Positions 48,063 through 56,647 of a stretch of DNA of 64,000 nt are shown in pieces. The notes under the pieces were generated by a model. It worked only from the letters and a program-made list of their open reading frames with translations. It ran no database searches and was not told the DNA's origin. This DNA is from Agromyces sp. ISL-38 (GTDB lineage Bacteria > Actinomycetota > Actinomycetes > Actinomycetales > Microbacteriaceae): positions 62,001 through 126,000 of the forward strand of contig NZ_JAGGPF010000006.1 of assembly GCF_018613935.1 (NCBI RefSeq), read 5' to 3'. Position numbers and translations under genes: made by a program. How positions within the stretch are numbered: the stretch's first letter is position 1; every line of letters begins with the position of its first letter.

Positions 48063-48646
48063 GCTGCACCTCCACCCCCCTCCAGGAACGCGTAGACCTC
48101 ATCGCGCCAGTCGTATAACGTCTCCGGAGTCAAGCGGTCCGCGCTTGTGAACTTCATCGATTCGGTGTGTTGCACGCGATCGAACCGTTTCCCGAATGCC
48201 ACTGCCCGATGCACTGTCGACGACGGCTTGCTGTCGATCCAATCACCAACCACGGACGGCACTTTCACCATCACGACATAGATGGGATGGAAGCTCGCGG
48301 ACCACTTGCCAACCCACGAAGGTTCAAGCGAAAGCGTCGCCCTGCCAGGACCGACCTTGAACCCGCTTGTGCACTTGACCTGTACTTCAGCGCTCGCCCG
48401 CCCAAACTTGAGGGTGACATCAAGCGCGTCAACATCCTCATCTGACGTTGTCTCGAAGAACCCGACACCGGCGTGGGCTGCGAGGGCGCGCAGGTACGCG
48501 ACACCGTATCTACCCCGCCGTCCGTTATCGCTGAAGTTCGTATTGGCCGGCACAAGCAGGCGAGACTGAGGAACGCCCGGCGCTGGACTCGTCACGCTCA
48601 CTCCCCACTCAGGTTTTGCCCACCATAGCGCTACCCGATCCGACAT
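48059..48646 (-). CDS. PD-(D/E)XK nuclease-like protein (DUF4365-like)
   Basis: Protein of 195 residues started at ATG 48646 (MSDRVALWWAKPEWG). GRRGRYGVAYLRALAAHAG is the helix that opens DUF4365/YraN-like folds; the metal site would be DEDVDALDVTL followed by AEVQVKCTSG, giving D...(E/Q)VK. The length suits a single nuclease domain. Restriction and abortive-infection systems often contain this fold. It is first in the coupled two-gene cargo cluster. Confidence 0.65.
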   Translation of the reverse strand: MSDRVALWWAKPEWGVSVTSPAPGVPQSRLLVPANTNFSDNGRRGRYGVAYLRALAAHAGVGFFETTSDEDVDALDVTLKFGRASAEVQVKCTSGFKVGPGRATLSLEPSWVGKWSASFHPIYVVMVKVPSVVGDWIDSKPSSTVHRAVAFGKRFDRVQHTESMKFTSADRLTPETLYDWRDEVYAFLEGGGGAA

Positions 48647-48907
48647 GGTGCGTCGGCCACGCTCACAGAGGGGAGCGATTGCGCACGCCAGTATTGACGA
48701 TGCGGATCCTCGAGACTGCGGATCCGCCGAACATCCCCGACGACGTGGCCGCCTGCGGTGGCCTGCAACAGGCCCCGCGTTCACCTCAGCCCTTGCGGGT
48801 CCAGCCCGTCGGCCGGCCGCTCGGCGTGCTCCGCCGGAGACTACCTATACGTAACTCAGCGGTCCCGCCGCGGAAGCTCGGGCTGGGGATGAGGTGGGAG
48901 ACGCACA

Positions 48908-50371
48908 CTAGACGCTCCGGCACAGCGGCAGCGCCGCCGCCGTGAACGCCTGCGCCTGCTGGCCGACGAGGCGCCGCACCTCGCAAGAAGCTTGAATCGC
49001 CGCCTGCTCGATCGCGGCCACCGCGGCGTCGAGCTCGTCGACCGTGGGCGCGGTCACAGTGATGAGGCCTGAGACGCGCAGAACGCCGTGGCCGGCAGTG
49101 AGGTCGGCTTCCTGCTGGAGGACGTCGTCGTACTCGGCGGTGGCCGAGGCATCCTCGATCTGACCGATGCGGCGACGCTGGTGGGCGTCGCTGATGAGTT
49201 CGGTCTTCTTCTTGCGGATGTCGCGGGCGGCATGGTCTGCGCGCACAGGCAGGTAGTGCAGCGAGACGGTACGGAGGACGCCGTTCGTGAAGACGAGCGG
49301 TGCGAGGAAGCCGGGGTAGACCTGTGATCGGGGCCACTCGCTGATCCACAGCACAGCATGCAACGCCGAGTCGGTGTGGAGTCGATCCCATGTCTCGGTG
49401 ACAGCAACCGGGCCTGCGGTGGCCAAGTCCTGGCCAACATCTGGGTGACGTTCGAGGTCGACGCCGACCGCGGGGTCGTATGCCGTGCGCAGCGACCTCG
49501 CTAGCTCTGGCGCGCTGAGCCAGCCACCGACGATGAGGTCTGCGGCGCGGAGAGCGCTGCTGAGCGCAGTCATCTCCTGCCGGAGCACCGCGGCTGCTCC
49601 GCGCATCCCCCCGCCGTTCGCGCGGATCTGCCGGGTGGCTGCAGTGAGGTCGAGCGCGAGGCTGATGGTGGTGGCGTGGCGTTCTCCGGCGGGGCCGGCG
49701 CGTTCGATGAGGTCGCGGTACGTGTTCGCGGCCCAGGAGTCGTCGTCGGTGCCGTGGCGTTCCCACCACTCGGCGAGGCCGGTGCCGGAGTCGGGCAAGG
49801 TTCGCTCGCTGACCTGGATGCGGGCGATGCGGCCGGATCTGCAGGTGCCTGCCAGCACGCGTCCCCATCCGGCGACGCGGCGGTGCTGTTCGCCGGGGTC
49901 GACGAGTGCGAATGCGGGGTGCGAGATTGCGATGATCGCGGTGAGGGTCTGCTGGTGTGGGTCGTGGACCATGACGGCGCCGGACTCGGGATCGTGCCAT
50001 TCGCGCAGCGCAGCGGCGTCGCCGGGTAGCGCGAGCGTGCCGACCGGGCGGGGGCGGATGATGCGTCGCCGGTAGGTGAGCTGTCCGCGCGCAGCGCGCA
50101 GCATCCATTTGGTGGTGATCGGAACCCACTCAACGATCTTTCGTCCGCCGATCGGGACGGCGGCAGTGAGCGCGGCGGTGCCCCAGATCGGTGAGGTCCA
50201 GGCGATGCCGGCCGCGCCGGCGGTGTAGAGGGCGGCCACCATGGTGAGCAGTCCGATGGACAGGGCGATGAGCTGTGGGGCTGAGAGACCGAGGAGGATG
50301 CCGCGGCGGGTCAGTCTCGAGAACTGCACTGGCGCGAGGCGGTAGTCAGGGCGTGCGGTGTCGGTCTCCAT
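48908..50371 (-). CDS. SCO6880-type membrane protein (PrgI/VirB3-VirB4 N-terminal part)
   Basis: Protein of 487 residues. Two membrane helices near 25-65 (APQLIALSIGLLTMVAALYTAG and AALTAAVPIGG region) form the PrgI/VirB3-like anchor; the rest is a soluble domain without Walker motifs, resembling the N-terminal half of VirB4 as in SCO6880 proteins. Markers are RRRIIRPRPVGTLALPGD and TETWDRLHTDSALHAVLWISEWPR. It should pair with the ATPase gene, from which it is separated by the cargo genes. A block at 48647-48907 holds no gene I can support. Confidence 0.82.
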   Translation of the reverse strand: METDTARPDYRLAPVQFSRLTRRGILLGLSAPQLIALSIGLLTMVAALYTAGAAGIAWTSPIWGTAALTAAVPIGGRKIVEWVPITTKWMLRAARGQLTYRRRIIRPRPVGTLALPGDAAALREWHDPESGAVMVHDPHQQTLTAIIAISHPAFALVDPGEQHRRVAGWGRVLAGTCRSGRIARIQVSERTLPDSGTGLAEWWERHGTDDDSWAANTYRDLIERAGPAGERHATTISLALDLTAATRQIRANGGGMRGAAAVLRQEMTALSSALRAADLIVGGWLSAPELARSLRTAYDPAVGVDLERHPDVGQDLATAGPVAVTETWDRLHTDSALHAVLWISEWPRSQVYPGFLAPLVFTNGVLRTVSLHYLPVRADHAARDIRKKKTELISDAHQRRRIGQIEDASATAEYDDVLQQEADLTAGHGVLRVSGLITVTAPTVDELDAAVAAIEQAAIQASCEVRRLVGQQAQAFTAAALPLCRSV

Positions 50372-50386
50372 GGGACTGGTGTCCTT

Positions 50387-51772
50387 TCAGGTTCGGGATG
50401 TCGGTGGCGCCGGTGTCGGCGGCGCAGGAGCTCGCGAGCGCGGCGGTGGGACTGGCGCGGGGGAGGGTGGTGTCGGCGGTGGCGGCGCGGCGGATTCGCC
50501 CGCGGCGCCGGTATGGGAGTCGGCCGTGTTGCCGATGGAGCTGCCGAACTGTTGGCCGGCTCGGGCGGTGGCGGCTGCGACTTGGGCGCCGGCGACCACG
50601 GCGATCCCTGCAGGGCCGGCCGCCGCCCCCGCGCCTGCAGCGCCAGCTCCTGCGCTACCTGCGGCCGCACTCCCTCCTGTGGCGCCGGCGCCCGCACCGG
50701 ATGCGCTGGTGCCGACCGTGCTGCTGCCCGCACCAACCCCGCTGGGCCCTGCACTGTTGGCGGTCGGTGTTGGCGCGGCCGAAGCGCTCTTCCCGCCGCC
50801 TCCGCCGTCGAGGATCTTCTTCGCGCTGTCGACCCCGGGCCCGCCCGGAACAGGTACGGGGCGGTTGAGCGCGGACTTGGCTTCCTGCTCGCTGGACATC
50901 GCGTGGTACATGTCGAAACCGACGAAGTTGAGGAACTTGTACGTGATGTATGGGGCGAACGCGGCGATGAACATCAACACGATGCCTGCGATCGGGTCAC
51001 TGATCGATGCGAGGTCGGCGTCGATCGGGGCGGCGACCTGAGCGATGGCGACGAGGAAGATCACGACGAGCACGAGCTTGGATAGCACCAGCGCAACAAC
51101 GAACGCGACCCACTTCGAGAACCAGCCCTTCGTGGCATCCCATGTGGCACCAGCGAGTGCGATTGGCCCAAATACGATGGCGACGAGGAGGAGGGCTTTG
51201 CGGATCAAGAGCGAGAACCAGACGATCGCGGCGGCGCTGATCGCCAGAGCGGACAGGAAGATCGTCACGATCGCGCCGACACCGGGGGCGGCGATGTTGA
51301 TCGTGGTCAGCCCACCGGCAAGGAGGGCGATGCGATCGCCCATGCCTTCCATTGTGTTTCCGGATGCCCGGACGATGCCGATCGCGAGCTGGTCGGTGAT
51401 CTCCAGGAGCAGTGCTGTGAGAGTGATGATCACGAAGGATCCGAGGATCGATTTGGCCAAGCCGAGGCCGGCGCGGGGGAGGGCGGTCGGGTCTCGGTGG
51501 ATAAGCCCGGTGATCAGTTGCAGGAAGAAGAACATGAGAGTGATGAACACGGCGACGCCGAAGAGCACGTTGAAGACGTCGAGGTAGCTCGGGTCGGTTA
51601 CGTCGACGAGCGTCGTTGTGTCGAAAGCCGCCCAGACCGCTTCGAACATCCATGCGGCGGCGGACCCCATCGCGGCCGCGAGCCAGTCGAAGGGGGCCGT
51701 GACGAGTGAGGCGGTGCCCTCGCCGACCGCGGTGCAGACCTCGGCGATGACCGGGACGTCGCAGACGCTCAT
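50387..51772 (-). CDS. TrbL/VirB6-like conjugal membrane protein
   Basis: Polytopic protein of 461 residues with about six to eight helices between 60 and 290 (LFGVAVFITLMFFFLQLITG, SILGSFVIITLTALLLEI, TIFLSALAISAAAIVWFSLL, FVVALVLSKLVLVVIFLVA). The last 130 residues are Gly/Ala/Pro-rich and low in complexity. TrbL/VirB6 forms the inner-membrane core of the DNA transfer channel. It begins 27 bases after the pilin-like gene upstream and ends 15 bases before the SCO6880-type gene. Confidence 0.85.
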   Translation of the reverse strand: MSVCDVPVIAEVCTAVGEGTASLVTAPFDWLAAAMGSAAAWMFEAVWAAFDTTTLVDVTDPSYLDVFNVLFGVAVFITLMFFFLQLITGLIHRDPTALPRAGLGLAKSILGSFVIITLTALLLEITDQLAIGIVRASGNTMEGMGDRIALLAGGLTTINIAAPGVGAIVTIFLSALAISAAAIVWFSLLIRKALLLVAIVFGPIALAGATWDATKGWFSKWVAFVVALVLSKLVLVVIFLVAIAQVAAPIDADLASISDPIAGIVLMFIAAFAPYITYKFLNFVGFDMYHAMSSEQEAKSALNRPVPVPGGPGVDSAKKILDGGGGGKSASAAPTPTANSAGPSGVGAGSSTVGTSASGAGAGATGGSAAAGSAGAGAAGAGAAAGPAGIAVVAGAQVAAATARAGQQFGSSIGNTADSHTGAAGESAAPPPPTPPSPAPVPPPRSRAPAPPTPAPPTSRT

Positions 51773-51799
51773 GGTCGTGCCCTGTTCAGCGGGGCGGCC

Positions 51800-52069
51800 T
51801 CAAACGGCCTGGCCAACGTTCCAGAAGAAGTTTGTGAGCGTCACCGCGGCGCCACAGATGATGGCAGCCCCACACGCGATCAGCACGCCTGACTTGCCCC
51901 GCGAAGCGAGGTGCGGGTTGGATGAGTTCGCGCCGAAGCCCCACACGATCGCCGCCACGATGAGCGCGAGCACGGCGAGGATGAGGCCGATCGTCATCAC
52001 CGCTCCGACGATGACGCGCAGTTGGTCGATGCCGGGTAGGCCGGTGCCATTGGGGTCAATGTCGATCAC
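51800..52069 (-). CDS. small pilin-like membrane protein (VirB2/DUF6112 type), copy 1
   Basis: Protein of 89 residues with two hydrophobic helices (VGAVMTIGLILAVLALIVAAIVW and LIACGAAIICGAAVTLTNFFW) joined by a short basic loop, the VirB2/TrbC topology. A clear second copy lies at 53427-53693 with the same layout but diverged sequence. It follows the TrbL-like gene closely. Likely forms or caps the transfer channel. Confidence 0.75.
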   Translation of the reverse strand: MIDIDPNGTGLPGIDQLRVIVGAVMTIGLILAVLALIVAAIVWGFGANSSNPHLASRGKSGVLIACGAAIICGAAVTLTNFFWNVGQAV

Positions 52070-52231
52070 TGGATGCTCCCTCGGTCGTTTCGACTGTCAG
52101 GAGCGAGGTGTGCAGGCCAGTCCTAGAACCCGGGCTGCCGCGCAAGCGCGCTCCCGCCTGGCAGGACCTGCCGCAGAAAATGCGCTGGCACGATCTCTGA
52201 TCAGTCGCAGAACGGATGCGAAGATTGTGGG

Positions 52232-53176
52232 ATGTCGAACCCGTTCACCTCCGCCTGGAATCCACCCGCGGCAGCGCCGCCAAGTCGGGTCTCACGCACC
52301 ACTCGGAACAACGTTGTCGATTGGCTCGCGCTGTCGGGACATTCGTGGGCGGGGAGGATGCACGACGAGGATTTCCTGGCTCGCCTCTACGAGTTGGGAG
52401 AGCTCGGAAGCACAGACACTCGATTCTCGGACGCCGCTGGAGATATATGGCAACACCGAACTCGCAACGACGACTGGGACGACGACTGGATTTTCACCGA
52501 TGCGAGATTCAACCTTCGCGACGGTAGCGACGAAAACCTCCTTCGCTTCTTGGCTGAGACGGTTCACCCGCTTGTTCGTCCTGACCCCGACGCCGTTGCC
52601 CAACTGGTGACCGGATACAACGACGCACTCCGCGCCGACGGCTTCGAGCTATATGAGACTGGGCGAATCGGTCTGCAGCCCATATACGGTTGGCGTCAGA
52701 TTGCGGCGGTACGAGCCCCAGCAGCCAGTCGTCTGCGAGATCATCCCGACCTGGCAGACAAGCGTGTTCTGATCCAGCATCTCGACCGAATCAACCGAGA
52801 TATCGAGTCTGATCCCGCGGCCGCAATCTCGTCGTCGAAGAATCTGCTGGAGACCTTGTGCAAGATCGTCTTGTCGGATCGCGGCGTCGAGTATCCCGCT
52901 TCGGACGATCTTCCTGGTCTCTTCGCAAAGGTGGCCGCCGAGCTGGCTATCAATTCCAACTCCGTGCGGGACGACCAACGCGGTAGCGATGCAATCAAAA
53001 AGATGATGCGCACGCTCACGACGACGGTGCAAGCGGTCGCTGAAGCTCGTAACTCGTCCCTGGGGGACGGACACGGGGGCGAAGTAGAAAGTCCGGCGGA
53101 GGCCCGCCACGCTCGGCTGGTCTACAACGCGACCACCGCAGTTGCAGAATTCGTCGTTGACACGTGGCGCCCATAG
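52232..53176 (+). CDS. abortive infection protein, AbiJ N-terminal domain with Abi_C
   Basis: Protein of 314 residues on the strand opposite to all neighbours. The first 110 residues match the AbiJ N-terminal domain type 3 (VVDWLALSGHSWAGRMHDEDFLA, FTDARFNLRD, DENLLRFLAETVHP). The C-terminal Abi_C/AbiJ part has ISSSKNLLETLCKIVL and the RNSSLGDGHG motif. Such proteins trigger growth arrest or death on phage infection. Codon use and composition look less G+C-rich than the flanking operon, so it was probably acquired separately. Confidence 0.85.
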   Translation: MSNPFTSAWNPPAAAPPSRVSRTTRNNVVDWLALSGHSWAGRMHDEDFLARLYELGELGSTDTRFSDAAGDIWQHRTRNDDWDDDWIFTDARFNLRDGSDENLLRFLAETVHPLVRPDPDAVAQLVTGYNDALRADGFELYETGRIGLQPIYGWRQIAAVRAPAASRLRDHPDLADKRVLIQHLDRINRDIESDPAAAISSSKNLLETLCKIVLSDRGVEYPASDDLPGLFAKVAAELAINSNSVRDDQRGSDAIKKMMRTLTTTVQAVAEARNSSLGDGHGGEVESPAEARHARLVYNATTAVAEFVVDTWRP

Positions 53177-53426
53177 CTCCCAGCCACCACTGACGTACGC
53201 AAGATTTGCATCTCGCGGCCCAGATGGGCGACCAAGGCAACGGGGTTTCAACGGGGCGAGGCTGAGATCTCTCATCGCGATGCTGCCAGCCCGGCAGGGG
53301 GCTGCGTGATCCAGAGATCGTTCTTCCCCGGCAGACGAAGTCGGTGGAGCGCGTCGTTGATCTGGACGTTCTCGTGAACCGGTTGAGCGTGGTGGTCGAC
53401 GCGGGCAGGTGCAGCCTGCCGTCTTT

Positions 53427-53693
53427 CTAAAGCCGGGAACCAACGTTCAGCAGGAAGTTGACCCACGCCACACCGACCCCAGCGAGCGCCGCAGCGCCGC
53501 AGGCGACCCAGAGGCCGAGGCGGGCGCGGGAAGCAGTTTGGTAGAGGCCGTTCGCTGAGGCGAGTGCCCACGTGACGGCACTGATGATCATCATGAGGAC
53601 GGCGACGATCAGGACGAAGGTCATGAGGGCGCCGACGATGCTGCGGAGTTCTGCGGCGGTTGCGACGGCTCCGAAGTCGGGGAAGATGTCCAT
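53427..53693 (-). CDS. small pilin-like membrane protein (VirB2/DUF6112 type), copy 2
   Basis: Protein of 88 residues, two helices (IVGALMTFVLIVAVLMMIISAVTWAL and LWVACGAAALAGVGVAWVNFLL). Shared with copy 1: RSIVGALMT/RVIVGAVMT and the N-terminal aspartate-rich start, but most residues differ, so duplication is old. It begins one base after the stop of the M23 peptidase gene. The abi gene lies between the copies. Confidence 0.75.
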   Translation of the reverse strand: MDIFPDFGAVATAAELRSIVGALMTFVLIVAVLMMIISAVTWALASANGLYQTASRARLGLWVACGAAALAGVGVAWVNFLLNVGSRL

Positions 53694-53694
53694 G

Positions 53695-54861
53695 TTAGGG
53701 AATCCTTTCGGGGCGGCATCCGGCGATGTTGATGTCTGATCCGCCGACGCCTGCCGCGCCGTGTTCGGTCAGCCAGTCGAGCGCGTTGACGGCGGGGGCA
53801 TCTTGTCCACCGGGGTGGATCTCGAGGTGAAGGTGTGGGCCGGTCGACTTGCCGGCTGAGCCGACGTCGCCGATGTGCTGACCTGCGGCAACGCTGTCGC
53901 CAACGCTGACGTGGATGCCCGCGTCGTACATGTGCGCGTAGTACGAGGCGACGGTCTGCCCGCCGACGGTGTGCTCGAGTACGATCAGTCCGCCGTATGT
54001 GCCGCGCGGGCCTGCGAAGACCACACGGCCGTCGGCGACGGCGAGGATCGGCGTGCCTGCGGGGGCGGCGAGGTCGCTTCCGGCGTGGAAGGCGCGCGCG
54101 CCGGTGACAGGGTCGGTGCGCCAGCCGAAACTGTCGGTGTTCGTGAATGAGCCGTCAGGCAGCGGGAAGACGACGCGCGCGGTCTCGGGGACTCGGGTCG
54201 CTGCACCACCGGACGCCGTCGACCCGTTGCTGGTCAGCGCGGCGAGGATCGCTTCGGCCACCGGCTGGAAGTCCTGATAGCGATCAGGGTAAGCGCTGAC
54301 CTCGACGGCCTGCGCCGCCTGACCAGGGTCGAGCTGCTGCCAGTCGGGGATGTCGAGCAGTCCGCGCGGTGAGCCGGCGTTCGGCCCACCGACTCCTCCG
54401 TAGAACGCACGCGCCTGGTAGGCCGGGTCCATGAGTTCGGCGACCGTGCCCCAACCCGATGCGGGCCGCATCTGGAAGAGCCCGAGCGAGTCGTGGTCGT
54501 GTCCGTCGCCGTCGTTGGGGTAGCTGGCCGATTCGGAGTACGCGGTGGGATTCGCCAACATGCGGAGGCTCGACTCCGTGAGCGCGGCCATGAGTGCGAT
54601 GACCACACCGGGGTGGCCGACACCCGCAGTCAGCGACCCGATCGTCGTGATGGTCGCGGCATGGGTGAGCTGCTGCGTGTTCAGCGTGACCGAGTTGCCG
54701 GATCGCGTCTTCGCAGTGAGGGAATCGGGGATGCGGCCGACGATCAGCGAACCAGCGGTGCACGACCGCGCTGCCGGGTTGATGAGGGCAGCCACGCTGA
54801 CGAGCCCGGCCGGCGGGCCGACGAGCATGAGGAGCAGCAGGACGATGATGAGCTTCTTCAT
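53695..54861 (-). CDS. secreted M23 peptidase/lytic transglycosylase-like transfer protein
   Basis: Exported protein of 388 residues with an N-terminal signal (KKLIIVLLLLMLVGPPAGLV). Residues about 85-200 look like a lysozyme-type SLT domain (HPGVVIALMAALTESSL, GLFQMRPASGWG). Residues about 230-370 are an M23 endopeptidase: FHAGSDLAAPAGTPILAVADG with ligand His and Asp, and GPHLHLEIHPG. It opens the peptidoglycan for the conjugation channel, as VirB1-like proteins do. Confidence 0.93.
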   Translation of the reverse strand: MKKLIIVLLLLMLVGPPAGLVSVAALINPAARSCTAGSLIVGRIPDSLTAKTRSGNSVTLNTQQLTHAATITTIGSLTAGVGHPGVVIALMAALTESSLRMLANPTAYSESASYPNDGDGHDHDSLGLFQMRPASGWGTVAELMDPAYQARAFYGGVGGPNAGSPRGLLDIPDWQQLDPGQAAQAVEVSAYPDRYQDFQPVAEAILAALTSNGSTASGGAATRVPETARVVFPLPDGSFTNTDSFGWRTDPVTGARAFHAGSDLAAPAGTPILAVADGRVVFAGPRGTYGGLIVLEHTVGGQTVASYYAHMYDAGIHVSVGDSVAAGQHIGDVGSAGKSTGPHLHLEIHPGGQDAPAVNALDWLTEHGAAGVGGSDINIAGCRPERIP

Positions 54862-54870
54862 CGTTCACCC

Positions 54871-55524
54871 TCACTCCAGCGGGCTGTCGGGCCGCGAGAG
54901 CCGAAGTAGCCGGCAGGGCTCGTCGGCCGGGCAGTCGACGAAGACGGTGAACGACACGGGTCGGGCGCTCTGCACGGGCTCCCGGCGCCACATCCCTTCA
55001 CGATGCCGAGTGCCGTTGACGGTGAACGCGACAGCAGTTGCCGGAATCTGCCCAGCCGCTGCCTGGGCTTGGGCCGCCGTCCACGCATCCGGCACCCGCA
55101 CATCGTCGATTGTGAGGCTTTGTCGGGTGCCGTACGCCTCCAGCTGTTCCCAAACCGTCGAACTCGGCAGGTAGCCGCGAACATCCGCTGCGACGCCCGC
55201 CGCTTCGTCTGGGTCGGCCGCGTCGACCAGCGGCTGCTCCCAGTCGGCCGGCCCACCGGTTGCACGAGTGTCCCAATCGAAGACGGCACGGGCTACACTG
55301 CGGGCAAAGCTCACCGGGTTCGAAGTCGCAGCGACCGGGCGCGGCTTCGAGATCGCCACAGGCGGCGCTGCGGCATCCGATTCGATGGGATGCCGCGTGT
55401 CAACGTCGCGCTCGGGTGAAGGACCGCGCAGCAAGCCGAGGACTCCGACGCCGATCAGGACGAGCAACACGCCCCCGCCAGCGACGAGGGCCACGAACAG
55501 ACGGCGACGCTTCGCGAAGGACAT
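54871..55524 (-). CDS. VirB8/TcpC-like membrane-anchored transfer protein
   Basis: Protein of 217 residues with one N-terminal helix (LFVALVAGGGVLLVLIGVGVLGLL), a Pro-rich linker and a soluble domain of about 140 residues. NPVSFARSVARAVFDWDT and the strand-rich end (VSFTVFVDCPADEPCRLLRLSR) fit the NTF2-like VirB8/TcpC fold, but this is judged by topology and context only. It lies nine bases before the M23 gene. The pair of Cys in CPADEPC could form a disulfide outside the membrane. Confidence 0.65.
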   Translation of the reverse strand: MSFAKRRRLFVALVAGGGVLLVLIGVGVLGLLRGPSPERDVDTRHPIESDAAAPPVAISKPRPVAATSNPVSFARSVARAVFDWDTRATGGPADWEQPLVDAADPDEAAGVAADVRGYLPSSTVWEQLEAYGTRQSLTIDDVRVPDAWTAAQAQAAAGQIPATAVAFTVNGTRHREGMWRREPVQSARPVSFTVFVDCPADEPCRLLRLSRPDSPLE

Positions 55525-55579
55525 GGCCGATTCCTTTCAGCGATTAGTGAACGACGTCACCGATAAGGTGCGCTCGACG

Positions 55580-56647
55580 TCAGCGGGCAACCGCGCGCGA
55601 CGTCGTGCGGAGCTCACGTACTGCGTCTGCGAACTCGACGGAGCCCGTGACCGTCGCCTCGAACTGCGCCCACTGCTCATCGGACAACTCGGCTGCAATT
55701 TCCTCGCGGTCGTACCGGAGCCACCACTCGTGCAGATCAGTCCACTGGAACACGAACGCCCGCACCGGTAGGGTGTCCGCGCTGCCGGTGCGGGAGCTGG
55801 CCGACCGGGATCGCTTCGACTTCGGCGCCGCCTTCGCCCGTGCCAGCGCCTCGATCGCCAACTGTTGCAACTCCTCGGCGGAAACTGTCGATTCGACCGC
55901 GTGGAGGTGGGCAGCGCTCGCCGCGGCCGAGGTGCGGGCGCTCGCAGCTTCAGCGGCGTCGGCGGCGAGACGCTCGAGGTCCTCGACGGAGTATTGCGCG
56001 CTGAGTGTTCGAAAGGCCGGCTTCACGGTCGCGCCACCATCGATCGCTGTGAGCGCGGTCGCCGCACTCGATCGCAGCGACTCTGTGGCATCTTCGTCGT
56101 CGACGATCCGCTGCAGCCGTCCGATCCGCTCGAGCGTGTCGTACGAGCGCTTGCCCGTCACGAGCATCGCCGCCTGTGTGCGGCTGTCGCCGGCGCCGCG
56201 TGCGAGCGGTGCCGCGTCCGACGCGGCACCGTCGCTGCCGGCGCCGTTCGTGCCTCGCTGAAACCGGCTGGCTTCCTGGCGACGCTGTGCCTCCTCGGCC
56301 AGCAGCGCCTTGACCTCACGGTAGAGGGCGGCCGACTCCGTCGGGGCGAGCGGCTTGTGCAGCGTGTTGTCGTCCTGCTCGGCGAGCAGCCGCGCGAGCT
56401 CATCGGAGATCCCGGAGCGCACCCACACGTTCACCGTCCGCACCCCGAGCTGCCGGAGCGCCGCCAACCGTCGGGCACCGCACACGAGATCGCCATCGGG
56501 CGTCACCGTGATCGGCTGCAGCAATCCCTGGCGCTCGATCGAGGCAGCGAGGGCGTCGATGTCGCCGAAGTCGGTGCGATGCCGGGCACCCACGCGAATC
56601 GAGTCGAGCGCCCGCTCGAGTTCGATGTGGCCCTGGCTCGTAGTCAT
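55580..56647 (-). CDS. ParB N-terminal-domain protein
   Basis: Protein of 355 residues started at ATG 56647, which overlaps the upstream stop (ATGA); ATG 56659 is the longer alternative. The ParB_N/Spo0J domain shows RHRTDFGDIDALAASIERQGLLQPI and VCGARRLAALRQLGV (CTP-binding GxRR region). A long helical segment follows with TESAALYREVKALLAEEAQRR. It could centre an element partition system or act as a regulator; no parA is nearby. Confidence 0.85.
   Translation of the reverse strand: MTTSQGHIELERALDSIRVGARHRTDFGDIDALAASIERQGLLQPITVTPDGDLVCGARRLAALRQLGVRTVNVWVRSGISDELARLLAEQDDNTLHKPLAPTESAALYREVKALLAEEAQRRQEASRFQRGTNGAGSDGAASDAAPLARGAGDSRTQAAMLVTGKRSYDTLERIGRLQRIVDDEDATESLRSSAATALTAIDGGATVKPAFRTLSAQYSVEDLERLAADAAEAASARTSAAASAAHLHAVESTVSAEELQQLAIEALARAKAAPKSKRSRSASSRTGSADTLPVRAFVFQWTDLHEWWLRYDREEIAAELSDEQWAQFEATVTGSVEFADAVRELRTTSRAVAR

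Noticed and set aside
48647..48907. Long open frames on both strands upstream of the nuclease-like gene.
   Set aside because: They are Pro/Arg-rich frames that arise easily at this G+C content, and none has a start signal or family resemblance; best read as intergenic with the cargo promoter.
53177..53426. Reverse-strand open frame between the abi gene and pilin-like copy 2, ending in a stretch like LHRLRLPGKNDLWITQ that could be a decayed protein tail.
   Set aside because: No recognisable domain, and most of the frame runs through the neighbouring gene in the wrong phase. I see only non-coding sequence, perhaps a remnant.
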